Shown here in pieces: positions 49,205 through 59,893 of a DNA stretch of 64,000 nucleotides. Position 1 is the stretch's first letter. Each line of letters starts with the position of its first letter. Location of the stretch: contig CM068553.1 of assembly GCA_035048495.1 (NCBI GenBank), positions 20,027,190-20,091,189 of the forward strand, in the 5' to 3' direction. The position numbers and the translations under genes are program-made. This DNA is from Euptelea pleiosperma. Lineage: Eukaryota > Streptophyta > Magnoliopsida > Ranunculales > Eupteleaceae. The notes below the pieces were generated by a model, which did not search any database, was not told where the DNA came from, and was given only the letters and a program-made list of their open reading frames with translations.

Positions 49205-50209
49205 ATGGCTAGTAGGGAACGCGCAGTAGGATAGGGTAATGCCCCTGAACAGCTAGATATGACTACGGTATTCCAATCCATCAGGGACATGGTAGAGATT
49301 CTATGGCATCAGTAGGCCCAGATCCAGGCCCAAGCCCAGGCATCGGCATCGCAGCCAGAGCCTCATCGATTTGCACCGACTATAGACTCTACAGTTTGGT
49401 TGGAGAAGCTACAACGACTTCGACCGCTGAAGTACGACGGGATCCCTGACCCTATTATCGCTGAGGGATGGCTCAGAGAGATGAGGAAGATGCTTTCGGC
49501 ACTTGGAGCGCCAGAGGAGCGATGGGTATCTTTAGCGGCCTACCAGCTCATTGGGGAGGCAGACCATTGGTGGGACTCAGTTAAGTCCACCAAGGTAGTG
49601 GCCACTATGACATGGGCCCAGTTCGAGGAGATCTTCCTAGCACGGCACTTTCCGGAGTCAGCGAAGGATGCCAAGATGGAGGAGTTTTTACAACTCCAGC
49701 AGAAGAACATGACGGTTGCCCAATATCAGGCAAAGTTCACAGAGTTGTCGCAATTTGCATTTACACTGGTCGCTACAGAGGCCGCTAAGTGTAAGAGATT
49801 TGAGCATGGACTGAAGATCTCCATTAGACGTCATCTTTCAGCACTTTTGATCAGGGACTACAGTAGCCTGATAGAGCGTGCGACTATTGTGGAGCAAGAT
49901 CTTGCAGAGGCTTCACGCATCTTCGACCAGCAGACCCGAGGTGGTCAGGGCTCCCGACAGCCAGATCACAAGAGACAGAGGACAGATGGCCAGTCTCAAT
50001 CCAGGGCAGTAGTACTAGTGAGTTTCCAGCCGGCACCCCAGCGAGGTATGGGGCAGCTAGGGCAACAGCGTCAGGCAAGGCAGACTCGTCAGCTTGCCCA
50101 ACAGATCGTGCAGCATCGTCCAGTAGGACAACACCCACAGCCACTTGCCAGACCAGTACAGCCCCAACAGGTCAGATCAGCGGGAGCACAGCAGACAGGC
50201 CAGCTCCAG
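49205..50209 (+). pseudogene. gag, first part (chromovirus)
   Basis: The likely start is ATG at 49205; the frame stays the same through the whole segment but has TAG at 49232-49234 and at 49313-49315. From about 49316 it is open and encodes the capsid region: a W-rich core (EADHWWDSV, near 49555), 'FEEIFLARHFP' and 'EFLQLQQKNMTVAQYQAKF', followed by a Q/R-rich tail. This is the retrotransposon gag domain that forms the particle. It is cut at 50209 by a solo LTR with TSD TCCAG and continues at 53346. Confidence 0.88.
50205..50209. repeat. Target site duplication TCCAG (with 53341-53345)
   Basis: TCCAG directly precedes the LTR at 50210 and directly follows its end at 53340. The gag codons resume in frame after the second copy. 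Confidence 0.95.
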
Positions 50210-51311
50210 TGAAAATAGGGTTTTTTCGCGTCGTTGGTTACGGAAACCCTAGAATCAACATATTTGTAATTATCCGATTATCCTGCAAAATTGACAGATT
50301 TGTATAGGGATTCGTGTCGGATGTCAATCCGCACTCGGGGTTAGTTAGCACGCGTAAAGAACATAAAATGATGGACTATTTGCTTGGAATTGAGGGGGTG
50401 AGAATGATAAAGTGATTGAAAACATCTTTTGGTGATTTGTAGAGAGGGAAAATTACTCATAACCAATAAAGAACCATAAAAACAAAATAAGAAATGCGAA
50501 ATATCAACTTTATTAATTATCAACGAGTGATTACAAAATAAATTAAACTAAATTCAACTGAAGAAATTAACTTAGAAAGCTATCAAAAACTAGCCTAGAA
50601 GGGAAATTACTATGGTAGAGAGAGAAAGTAGAGAGAGATAGGAGACTTTTAGAGAGAGAACACTAGGGAGAGATAGTTAGAGAGAGAAACTACGAAGAGA
50701 GATAAAGAGAAAAATATGGGCTAGAGAGAGAAAGTACCATGGTTTACCTCTTGGCCATGAGATGAGGAATTTGACCTCGTGAATAGTGCGTCTCGGATCG
50801 GCCATGGTTGGCCTTGGAGTTCGGCCAAAGATTGATGATACCCAACCCAAGGGAGGACGTGGATGAGTTGTTTGCCGGCAAGATGCAGACTTTTGGAGGA
50901 GAAGGGTGTCGAAAACTTGCTGATGTGGAGGACGATAATCACCCTTAGTTACTGGCAGTGTTGCAGATGTAAGGGATGGGCAGTGTTGTGGAGGCGCTCC
51001 ACCTGTTGATCGTTGCGCTGGTTGAAGGAGAATGGAGGAGAGTGGTTGCTAGAGAATGGAGGCGTCTTTGGTGGTGGCAAATGGAAGGAGCGGTGCTAGG
51101 AGGAAGGCGATCCGGTGGCTAGTGGTGAAGGCGGTAGAGTTGAAGATGAAGGGGGCAGTGCTCCAGCAGTAGGTGACCAACAAGGGGCTGGTGCAAGTGG
51201 AGGAGAACAGCGTTGCTGTTCGGTAGAGCAGCAGGTAGGCTACCTCCCCTTCTCTTTCTTCTCTTTCTTCTCTTTTTTTTTTTTTTTTTTTTTTAATTCA
51301 CACCATTAACG

Positions 51312-51337
51312 CCGGAGTTGCAAACCTGCAACTCCGG
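51312..51337 (-). other. GTTGCA hairpin
   Basis: 11 bp arms CCGGAGTTGCA/TGCAACTCCGG around a 4 nt loop. It is about 740 bp downstream of the TATA-like site on the element strand. Confidence 0.6.
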
Positions 51338-52829
51338 CCGTGATGTGAAGAAGAAGGTGAAGGGGCGGTGTGGTGACAGTTGCAGCAGCAACTCTTTGAG
51401 GGCATCTCCCCTGTTCTTCAATGGTGGTGGTTGAGAGAGAGGCAGAACGGCAAGGAAGGGCACGAGGGAGAAGTGCAGGTGATGATGGAGGCGCTAATGG
51501 TGGACTGGACGTGCTGGTCGTTCCACTATGCTAGGCGGTGGTGAAACCTCAAGCGGGGAAGATCATGGTGGAGATGGAACGGTCTGCAATTAGGTTGTAG
51601 GCGGTGTGTGATGGGTTAACAGTGGAGGCGTCTGGTGCTTTCAACAAGGTGGACAAATGGTGCTCCGTTCAGTGGAGAAGTGCAGTCCGACGGTGCAACC
51701 AGTGGTGGTTATGGCATTTGGTGGTGGCAAACGGCGGTGGCAGCAGGTGATGGCAAGACGTCTTAGGAGTGGAGCTCCCGGGCAGCAAGAACAAAGATGG
51801 AAACGGTGAAGCGAGGAGACAAAAGAGTTTCTTGCTGGTTCGCCCAACAAGAAAGATGAATGGTGGCTGTTCTCCAATGGGTTAATGATGCAGACGGTGG
51901 AGATAGGGGGGAGTGCAGGGTTTTGTAGAGATAGGGGCGGTGGTGGCTAAGCGATGGAGGAGAGGATGAGAACGTGGGAGAGGAGAGGAAGGAGATGAGC
52001 AGTTTAGAACGTGGAGGATTGGAGAGGATCGGAGAGGGTCGAGAGAGAGGGCGGTCTAGGGTTTGATCTTCTTTTTATAAGAGGACGGTTGGGTCCCCTC
52101 CTCCTTCTTAGAATCCCCCCAAAATATCCTTTCTTATTTTGTTTCTTTAAAAACAAATCCAGCACTTTGTTGCCTTTCAAAACCTTTCCCTATTGGCCAT
52201 ATTTCTCAAAAAAAATCTGATTGTATCTTAAAGATAATTTTCACCCTTTTAATGTTTTCAAAACTTCATCTTTTTCAGTTATTCGCTCCCATAAACTTAG
52301 GCCATCCATGCACGCCTAGCCATTTGGAAAATTTTTTTGTTTTCGGAAAAGCATTTTCGAAAGTTAGTGATAAAATTCAAATAATCCTTCCGAAATATTT
52401 TCTAGATAGAGAAAATCAGCATCTTGTAATTTGGACCGTCCATCTCGGTGGCCCTTCGATGGACATACTATTCTCACAGCTAAGATCACCTTCTCGTATA
52501 TAACCGGATCTTGTAGATGATCTCATAGGAATTAGATGTGATGATGGGGGTAGATGATCGGATGGGAAATTGGATGGATGATAGAGAGTGATGGTGATGA
52601 TCGGATGGATTGGGTGATTCAATGGTGATGGGATGGTATGGAGGATGATCTGATGATGATCAAACGGTTGAGATGGATGGTGATGACCAGATGGAGATCG
52701 GCTAAGGTATGAGATGATAGACTGGTTGTAGGATAGAGTGATGGTGAAAGAAGAGAGAATCGGATGGTAGACATTTCAGGCTAGAGAGAAGAGAGAAAAT
52801 ATAAAATTTAAAGAGAAAATGCTAGCAGA

Positions 52830-52885
52830 GGGTCTTGAATCCTGGTCTTTGACTTGATCTTCAGCGTGCTTCACCAACTGAGCAA
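52830..52885 (-). other. tRNA-like A-box/B-box module, best preserved
   Basis: On the minus strand TTGCTCAGTTGG (52874-52885) resembles the Pol III A box, and GGATTCAAGACCC (52830-52842) the B box. The spacer is 31 nt. 'GCTCAGTTGGTGAAGC' could form a D-arm. Acceptor and anticodon stems are not clear, so it is a tRNA-like relic or module rather than a gene. Confidence 0.55.
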
Positions 52886-53345
52886 GTCTTCATCTTGTGT
52901 CAGTTGATAAGCTTTAATCTCCTTAGTCTCTTCTTTGGGGGCTTGTATCTCCTTCTCTCTTGGTCTTCTCTCGACTCTTTTGATCCTCTAGCTCTTTCCG
53001 TCTTTGGCATACATCTTCTGGTCTAAGTCCACTGGCTCTCTATGCTTTGATTAAAGGCATTGTAGGTTGATTGTGGGCCCACAATCCCTAAAATTTTCCA
53101 ATCGGGTTCCCTGCGACAACAGAAGCGCGTAATGAGACTTAATCATAACGGTTTTACATCTAGACTTCCGAAAATATGTTTAATGCATGCAAATATACCA
53201 TTTCGTCCAGAAAAGTGTGTTCTACGCCACAGAAGAAACTCTTATGTAGAAAAGTAGATAAATAGAGCACTTTAACGTAGGAGAGTGTGAAAACGCGTAG
53301 AAGATAACAGTGGAAAATACGCACTTTTAAGCGAATATCATCCAG

Positions 53346-53485
53346 CCTACATGCTTTGGATGTGGACAGGTGGGCCATATCAAGCCTAATTGCCCATTAC
53401 CACGAGAGATGCAGCTACTTCATACTCAGAACCCCCGACCGCAGCCTATTCAGCAGCAGCAGATGCAGCCTGCCAAAGCCTCACC
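53346..53485 (+). pseudogene. gag, middle part with CCHC zinc knuckle
   Basis: This continues in frame from 50209. It encodes CFGCGQVGHIKPNC, a CX2CX4HX4C knuckle with Cys codons at 53352, 53361 and 53391 and His at 53376, which binds the element RNA. It is then cut by a second solo LTR after TCACC. Confidence 0.9.
53481..53485. repeat. Target site duplication TCACC/CCACC (with 56900-56904)
   Basis: The flanks match at four of five positions. The single change fits the age of the insertion. Coding continues in frame after the second copy. Confidence 0.8.
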
Positions 53486-56400
53486 TGTCATGCCCCGAAT
53501 CCAGATACCCAGATACGACCCGAAAATCCATGGATCGACCCGTACCCAAACCCAGAGGTGATCCATGAATGTCCCCTAGTGGTCCAATTAGGTCAATTAG
53601 ACTACTAAGGTTCATTCGAAAATCCACTAAGTAAAAACAAGTATAGATGTAGAAAATAAATAATAAAAATAATTCATAACTCAAACAATTCAATCAATCA
53701 ATTAAGTATGGAGAGATCGAGGTGAGAACATGCTCTCATTCAAATGACTACATGCCCATAAAAATAAATAAGTAATGTTTTAAAACAATCAAAATAAAGT
53801 CTTCTAAAATATGGGATCGACTCCCAAATCCTCGTCGATCTCCTCGAATGCACCGAAGTCTTTCGCCTCAAAATCATCACATGTACCCAGCTCCTCAAAA
53901 TCTGAAAATGGTATCGGTGTAACACCGTGAGCCGAGGCCTAGTAATACAACAGTGTGCATGGTACGATGTCATACTATACAAGTTTTTAACCAAAGTATG
54001 CATCTCAATCATTAATAAGGATGACATGAATATGAGGGTGAATGCAAGTGAGTACGGGTTGCAAATGCAACTAGTACCCATAACCACATAGGGTCTCCAT
54101 CTCCTTCCCGCATTGGGAGCGGTCTCATCGACCCATCTACAGGATATAATAACGTCTGGGGCCTTTCACCCTAGGGTACCGAACCCTAATTAATTGATAA
54201 AATCAATATAAACGTATATAATATACTTCAACCCCGTTCCCTTATGCACCCCTTATATGAAATGACGTGATGATCATGGTATAACAACAAGATAGTACTA
54301 GGGCTACATAACATAAACACACATGTATTTAACATTTAAATAAGAATATAAAATAAACACATGATCATCAAGAGTAATAAAATGGGAACGAACTAGGGTT
54401 AAACAACACGAATAACATGTAAACGATCACCAAATATCACAATTAACATCGATGAATAATATAAGTGAAAATCGCAAGAGAATACAACACGCCATGGCCG
54501 AACTCTATGAGGGATCCATGACACAAGGTCGAACCCTAAAAAGGGATCCAAGACACTTGGCCGAACCCTATGAGAGATCCAAGACACATGAGTGGGATCC
54601 CCATGCATACAAGTATAGGTCAAACCATCTAGGGTATAGTCAAACAATAAGTTAAAACCTTGATAGTTAATAATCATGACCGAACCACGAACAATTAATA
54701 GATTTTTTACAAAAATGTATTGCATTATAAAAATCATAACTAAATAAATATGAATTAAAAAAATATAAACTCAATGAATTTAAAAACTAAATTCACAGAG
54801 GTTTTTAGGAAAAATAAATAAAAAAATATTCATATTCAAATTATAGGTCGAAACCCTTAATTAAGTGAACCAGACAGAATCTGAAATTCTGGGTTTTACA
54901 GAAAAGTCCCGCCTATTTGAAAAATCATAACTTAATCAATACAAATCAGAAAAATACAAACTTAAATGTTATAGAAACTAGATTTAAAGGGGTAGTGAGG
55001 AAAAATAAATAAAAAATATTCAGATTCAAATTATGGGTCAAAATCCTTAATAAATTGGGCCGGACAGAATCTAAAATTATGGCTTTTACAGAAAAGTCTA
55101 GCACGTTTGAAAAATCATAACTTAATCAATACAAATAAGAAAAATACAAACTCAAAGGTTTTAAAAACTAGATTGATAGAGATATCATTGAAAAATAATT
55201 AGAAAAATATTTAGATTAAAAATATAAATCGAAATATCAAGTGAAGTGGACCGTGTAAAATCTAAAATTCTGGGTTTTTTGGTAAAGTCATACAACTTAG
55301 AAAAATCATAACTTAATCAATACAAATCAGAAAAGTATAAACTCAAAGGTTCTAGAAACTAGATTGATAGAGATATCTATGAAAAATAATTAAAAAAATA
55401 TTTAGATTAAAAATATAAATAGAAATCCCAAGTGAATTGGACCGTGTAAAATCTAAAATTCTGGGTTATTTTGTAAAGTCCAACAACTTAGAAAAATAAT
55501 AATTAAATAAATATAAATCAAAAAAATATAAACTAAACGGTTTTGAAAAATAGATTCATAGAGGTATTTAGGAAAAATAATTATAAAAATAGTTAAATTA
55601 TAAAAATACAACGAAAATGATAAAGAACATAGTCATTCGTTATAAGGTGTAAAAGAAACCATGGCCAAACCCATCATGGTGGTCCAAAATAAAGATCAAC
55701 CCAATAAGAATAAAATAAATATTGTTGAAATTAATTTATAATGAGTATCAACCATTATCTAATGAAAGAGAAATAAAATCTTGAAGAAAAATAAGTATAG
55801 GATGGATCAAACACACTTACCTCAAGGTTTCTTGAACTTTAATGAAAATCAAAAGTTTCTTCAAATTTGAAAGTCGTCGGATCGTCCTCTCCTTGAGTAT
55901 GTTCTTCTAATCGGAGTCCTCTTCATTTCTCCCTTCTTGCTCAAGTGCGATCGGTGCCCGGATGAAGGTTTAATGGAGCTTTCTCTATTCTTCAATGGAG
56001 TTGGGTTTGTTAAAGCTTCTAAAACTTTAGGGTTTTCATAAATAGGTTTAGAGAAGGATAAGGATTTCTATTTTGTTGAAATTCGTAACTATCAAAGGGA
56101 TGACTTTTTCAACCCTCAAAAACACATATTTTACACTACTAATGGGTTAGAAATGGGCCCAAGGCCCATATATAACAATTAGACTTTATCGAAGAATATT
56201 ATTAAGCTCAAAAGGCTTTTAGATTGGCCATACGGGCCCACCCAACAATCATGACACATATAATTATTCATTAATTCAATTAAACTATATTACATATTTT
56301 AAAAGTTCATACAATAAGGTATTGACACGTGGCACACACATAAATCATAAAACGTTCAAAACCCTAGAAAAGTGTCAAATAATATTGGAATGACCCGAAA

Positions 56401-56899
56401 GTGATTCGCAGGTCCCACATGCCTATTAAATAAATAAAATATTATTAAATATTATTTTAAAAAAAATATATAAGAATGGTAGGAAAGTTCAAAAATTACG
56501 AAAATATTATTTTTGTCAAAATCTTCCGAAATATCCCGCTAGGGTTTTCATGTCTCAAGAAAGGTTCAAAATTTCACAGGTAAGTTGCTAAGGATAAAAT
56601 AGGAATATTTTTGGTGTCTAAGGCCCACAAAATAATTTTTTTTTATAAAAGTTCTGAATGTTAGTTGGGGAAAGAAAAAGTCCCCTGCAAGTTATGGTCC
56701 ATTATTTTTAGTAGGAATTTAGCCCTAAAGAGCGAGTTTCAAAAATAGCAGGTTTTTCAAACTTGTCAAAATGAAACCAAATTAAACATACATACTCAAG
56801 CATTATATTAAACCATAAAAACAATAATAGAAGTCTGAAAAAGGTTCAGGTTTGGTGAATTTACCATAATACCCTAGAACGAAAGTTCAGGGTATTACA
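53486..56899 (-). mobile_element. Solo chromovirus LTR inserted in gag, minus strand
   Basis: On the minus strand it begins TGTAATACCC and ends GCATGACA, 3414 bp, with no internal region. It is of the same family as the host element's LTR but clearly diverged, and it carries the ~190 bp and ~31 bp tandem repeats in reverse. Its presence inside an element of the same family shows repeated activity of this lineage. The short ORFs are not genes. Confidence 0.93.
54720..55640 (-). repeat. About 190 bp tandem repeat in the solo chromovirus LTR
   Basis: AAATCATAAC-type anchors at about 54731, 54922, 55112, 55303 and 55493 give 190-191 bp spacing over five units. Confidence 0.85.
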
Positions 56900-56904
56900 C
56901 CACC

Positions 56905-57524
56905 ACTATCGACACAACAGCAAGCTTACCAGAGGCAAGCGCAACAACAGCCTCGCCAGCAGCAACAACAGCCAGCTCAAGGAAGAGTGTTCGCACTTGT
57001 CACCCCAGATGATGATGCTACCAACGAAGTGGTGGAAGGTACATTCTTATTATATAATTCTTGGGCAAGAGTATTATTTGATTCAGGTGCTACATATTCC
57101 TTTATTTCTACTTCATTTGCATGTTCTTTGGGTTTGTCTTCCGAGCCTATGACTCGCCCTTTGTCTGTGGTTACTCCCATGGGGAGGAGAGTTGGAGTCG
57201 ACAGGATTTGTAGAGCCTGTACGATTCGATTTTCAGACCAGGAACTGGTTGTGGATTTGATTGTAATGGAGATAGCCACCTTCGATGTTATCCTGGGCAT
57301 GGACTGGCTCACGTCGTACCATGCTATAGTCGATTGCTTCAAGAAGAAGGTGTCATTCCAAACGTCAGATGGTTCAATTTTCCACTTCTACGGTAAAAGA
57401 GGTGTTGAGGACTGTGATAGCTACCTTGCGCATGTACTCGGTAATGAGCTTGCAACAGAAGAGGTGGTTCAAGACTTCCCTGATGTGTTTCCAAAAGAAT
57501 TACCGGGTTTGCCGCCGAAGAGAG
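56905..57524 (+). pseudogene. gag end and aspartic protease (chromovirus)
   Basis: In frame with the upstream gag parts. A Q-rich linker is followed by the protease: 'LFDSGATYSFIS' (Asp codon near 57081) with the catalytic D-S-G, and ILGMDWL near 57290, the conserved second half. The frame is lost at about 57523, where a GA dinucleotide appears to be missing from a GAGAGAG context; RT continues in another frame. The protease would cleave the polyprotein. Confidence 0.88.
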
Positions 57525-58232
57525 GTGGAGTTTGGGATAGATGTCTATCCAGGTACAACTCCGATATCAATTGCACCGTATCGGATGGCACCATTAGAGA
57601 TGAAAGAGCTCAATGTTCAGCTTCAGGAGCTTCAAGAAAGGGGCTTTATTAGACCGAGTATTTCACCGTGGGGAGCACCATTGTTGTTTGTGAAGAATAA
57701 TGATGGATCGCTTCAGCTTTGCATTGACTATAGACAGCTTAACCGTGTTACAGTGAAGAATCGGTATCCCTTGCCTCGCATCGATGACTTATTTGACCAG
57801 CTTCGAGGAGCACAACACTTTTCAAAGATTGACTTGCGGTCAAGTTATCACCAGCTTCGAGTGAAGGATGAAGAAGTTCTTAAGACGGCCTTCAGGACCA
57901 GATACGGACACTATGAGTTTCTTGTCATGCCTTTCGGATTGACGAATGCACCAGCAGCCTTCATGGATTTGATGAACCGTATTTTCAGGCCGTACTTGGA
58001 CCAGTTCGTAGTTGTCTTCGTCGACAACATTCTTATTTATTCGAAGACACCAAAGGAACACGCAGAGCATCTCCGGATTATGCTTCAGACATTGCGGGAG
58101 AATCAATTATATGCCAAGAGGGAGAAGTGTTCATTTTGGATTGAGGAGGTTCAGTTCCTCGAACAGGTGGTTACGGCAGCGGGTATCTCAGTAGACCTGG
58201 CGAAGATAGAGGCAGTTTCCAGTTGGGGGTGA
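57525..58232 (+). pseudogene. Reverse transcriptase (chromovirus), inactive
   Basis: RT motifs are present: CIDYRQLN, '[13 protein letters not shown]', '[12 protein letters not shown]' and, at the active site, VFVDN (Asp 58023-58025, Asn 58026-58028) where the family has two Asp. The second catalytic Asp is replaced by Asn through a G-to-A change. The frame ends at TGA 58230-58232 in the conserved stretch before '[15 protein letters not shown]', which continues in the same frame. The enzyme would copy RNA to DNA; this copy should be dead. Confidence 0.9.
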
Positions 58233-58932
58233 CCAAAGATTATTTCAGAGATCCGCAGTTTCTTGGGACTTACGGGATACTATCGACGCTTCGTAGAGGG
58301 ATTTTCTAGCTTGGCAGCACCGATGACGAAGTTGACCCGAAAGGGTGAGAAGTTTGTTTGGACTGATCAATGTGAAGCAGCATTTCAAGAGCTGAAGACC
58401 CGGCTTACGACAGCCCCAGTCTTGACTATACTAGACAGTGGAGCCAGCTATGTGATCTACAGTGACGCTTCGAAGAGCGGACTGGGTTGTGTCCTTATGC
58501 AGAATGGGAGAGTCGTGGCCTACGCTTCGAGGCAATTGAAAATTCACGAACAAAATTACCCGACCCACGACTTGGAATTAGCAGCGATTATTTTCGCTCT
58601 GAAGATTTTGAGGCACTACTTGTACGGCGAGCAGTTTGAGGTATACTCGGACCACAAAAGTTTGAAGTATATCTTCACCCAGAAGGAGCTCAACTTACGA
58701 CAGAGACGATGGATGGAGTTCCTGAAGGATTATGACTTTACACTACTCTATCATCCGGGCAAGGCCAACGTGGTTGCAAACGCGTTGAGCAGAAAGACTC
58801 GAGGGACATTGGCAAGCATAGTCTTACAGCAGCATCAGTGGACAGAAACTCTTGAGGAGTACGATCTTCGTGTGGATCGACGTGATGATAGAGCAATTAT
58901 TTTCAGTATTGCCGCTCAGCCGACTGTTATTC
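58233..58932 (+). pseudogene. RT end and RNase H (chromovirus)
   Basis: Same frame as RT after the TGA. It carries the RT connection '[16 protein letters not shown]', then RNase H with YSDAS, 'HDLELAAI', YSDHK and VANALSRK, the last having Asn where the family usually has the catalytic Asp. It is cut by a solo LTR at TATTC. Confidence 0.88.
58928..58932. repeat. Target site duplication TATTC (with 60972-60976)
   Basis: TATTC lies on both sides of the LTR 58933-60971. Coding resumes in frame after the second copy. Confidence 0.95.
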
Positions 58933-59303
58933 TGATATTCGCTTAAAAGTGCATATTTTCAACTGTTATCTTCTAAGCGTTATCACACTCTCCTACCAAT
59001 CTGGGTCCCAATCAAGTCACCATCCATCCGATCGTCATCAAATTGTCTGTCACATCATCTTGTGAGACGATGGACATCATCAATCCATGTGGACCAGTAG
59101 CCGGGCCCATCATCATCGACCCATGGCCAGACCATTTAGTGGACCTCGCGATTTTCAAATGTTTTAAATTAATTATTTTTAAATAAAAAAGGGGGGGTCC
59201 ACTAAATGGGGAAATTCTCCAAAGAAAAGTAAGGTTTTACTTTAAAAAAAAAATAATAATAATAATAATAATATGTTTCTTATTTTTTTATTTTCGAAAA
59301 ATA

Positions 59304-59329
59304 CCCTATTTCCATTAAAGGAAATAGGG
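59304..59329 (+). promoter_or_regulatory. Core-promoter hairpin, TATA lost
   Basis: Arms CCCTATTTCC/GGAAATAGGG around ATTAAA, as at 44240. The following bases AGCTTTTTAGG no longer give a TATA box. Confidence 0.45.
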
Positions 59330-59872
59330 AAGCTTTTTAGGGGGAAGAAAATGGTTCGTTGGAACCCCAATCCCCCTCCAATCTCTTCCTCTCCTTCCCC
59401 ACGTTTTCCTTTCATTCTTTTCCTTCTTTTTTTTTTCTTTTCTTCTTTCTCTTCTCAATCTTCTTCATCTTCTTCATCTTTATCACCGGAGTTGCAGCCT
59501 GCAACACCATCTTCTCTCACCCTTTCTCCCCATCTCTCCTCTCTCAATTCTGAAAGAAAAACTCTTCCTTAGACCCTCATCTCTCTCTGCCCCTTCTCCG
59601 GTGCGCCTCCACTGATCGTTCCACCATTGACATGCTAGTGTTGCACACCTGCAACACCAGCAACTCCACCGGTTTGCTGCCCAGCCACCGTCTTTCCATC
59701 TGGAAGCTACCTCCATCCACCTCTGTTCTTGATGGGCATACCAACAAGAACGATCTACTGCTTCACAGCTGCTGCCTCGTCCCCACTGCACCTGCAACAA
59801 CTCTGGCAACTCCGGACGGATCCACCATCTTCCATCACATCACACTGCTGCAGCCTCTCTTCTTGGCATAAC

Positions 59873-59893
59873 GGAGTTGCAGGTTGCAACTCC
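59873..59893 (+). other. GTTGCA hairpin
   Basis: Arms GGAGTTGCA/TGCAACTCC around GGT, 9 bp. The surrounding 400 bp contain many further CTGCAACTCC half-sites. Confidence 0.55.

Larger units (their letters stand above)
50210..53340 (-). mobile_element. Solo OTA-like LTR inserted in gag, minus strand
   Basis: It starts TGAAAATAGGG and ends GCGAATATCA on the plus strand, 3131 bp, with TSD TCCAG and no internal region. A solo LTR arises by recombination between the two LTRs of a full element. The ends match the family and the centre is different and longer. It holds a TATA-like site (minus, 52072-52079), a GTTGCA hairpin (51312-51337) and the best tRNA-like module of the window (52830-52885). 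Short ORFs are low-complexity. Confidence 0.95.
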
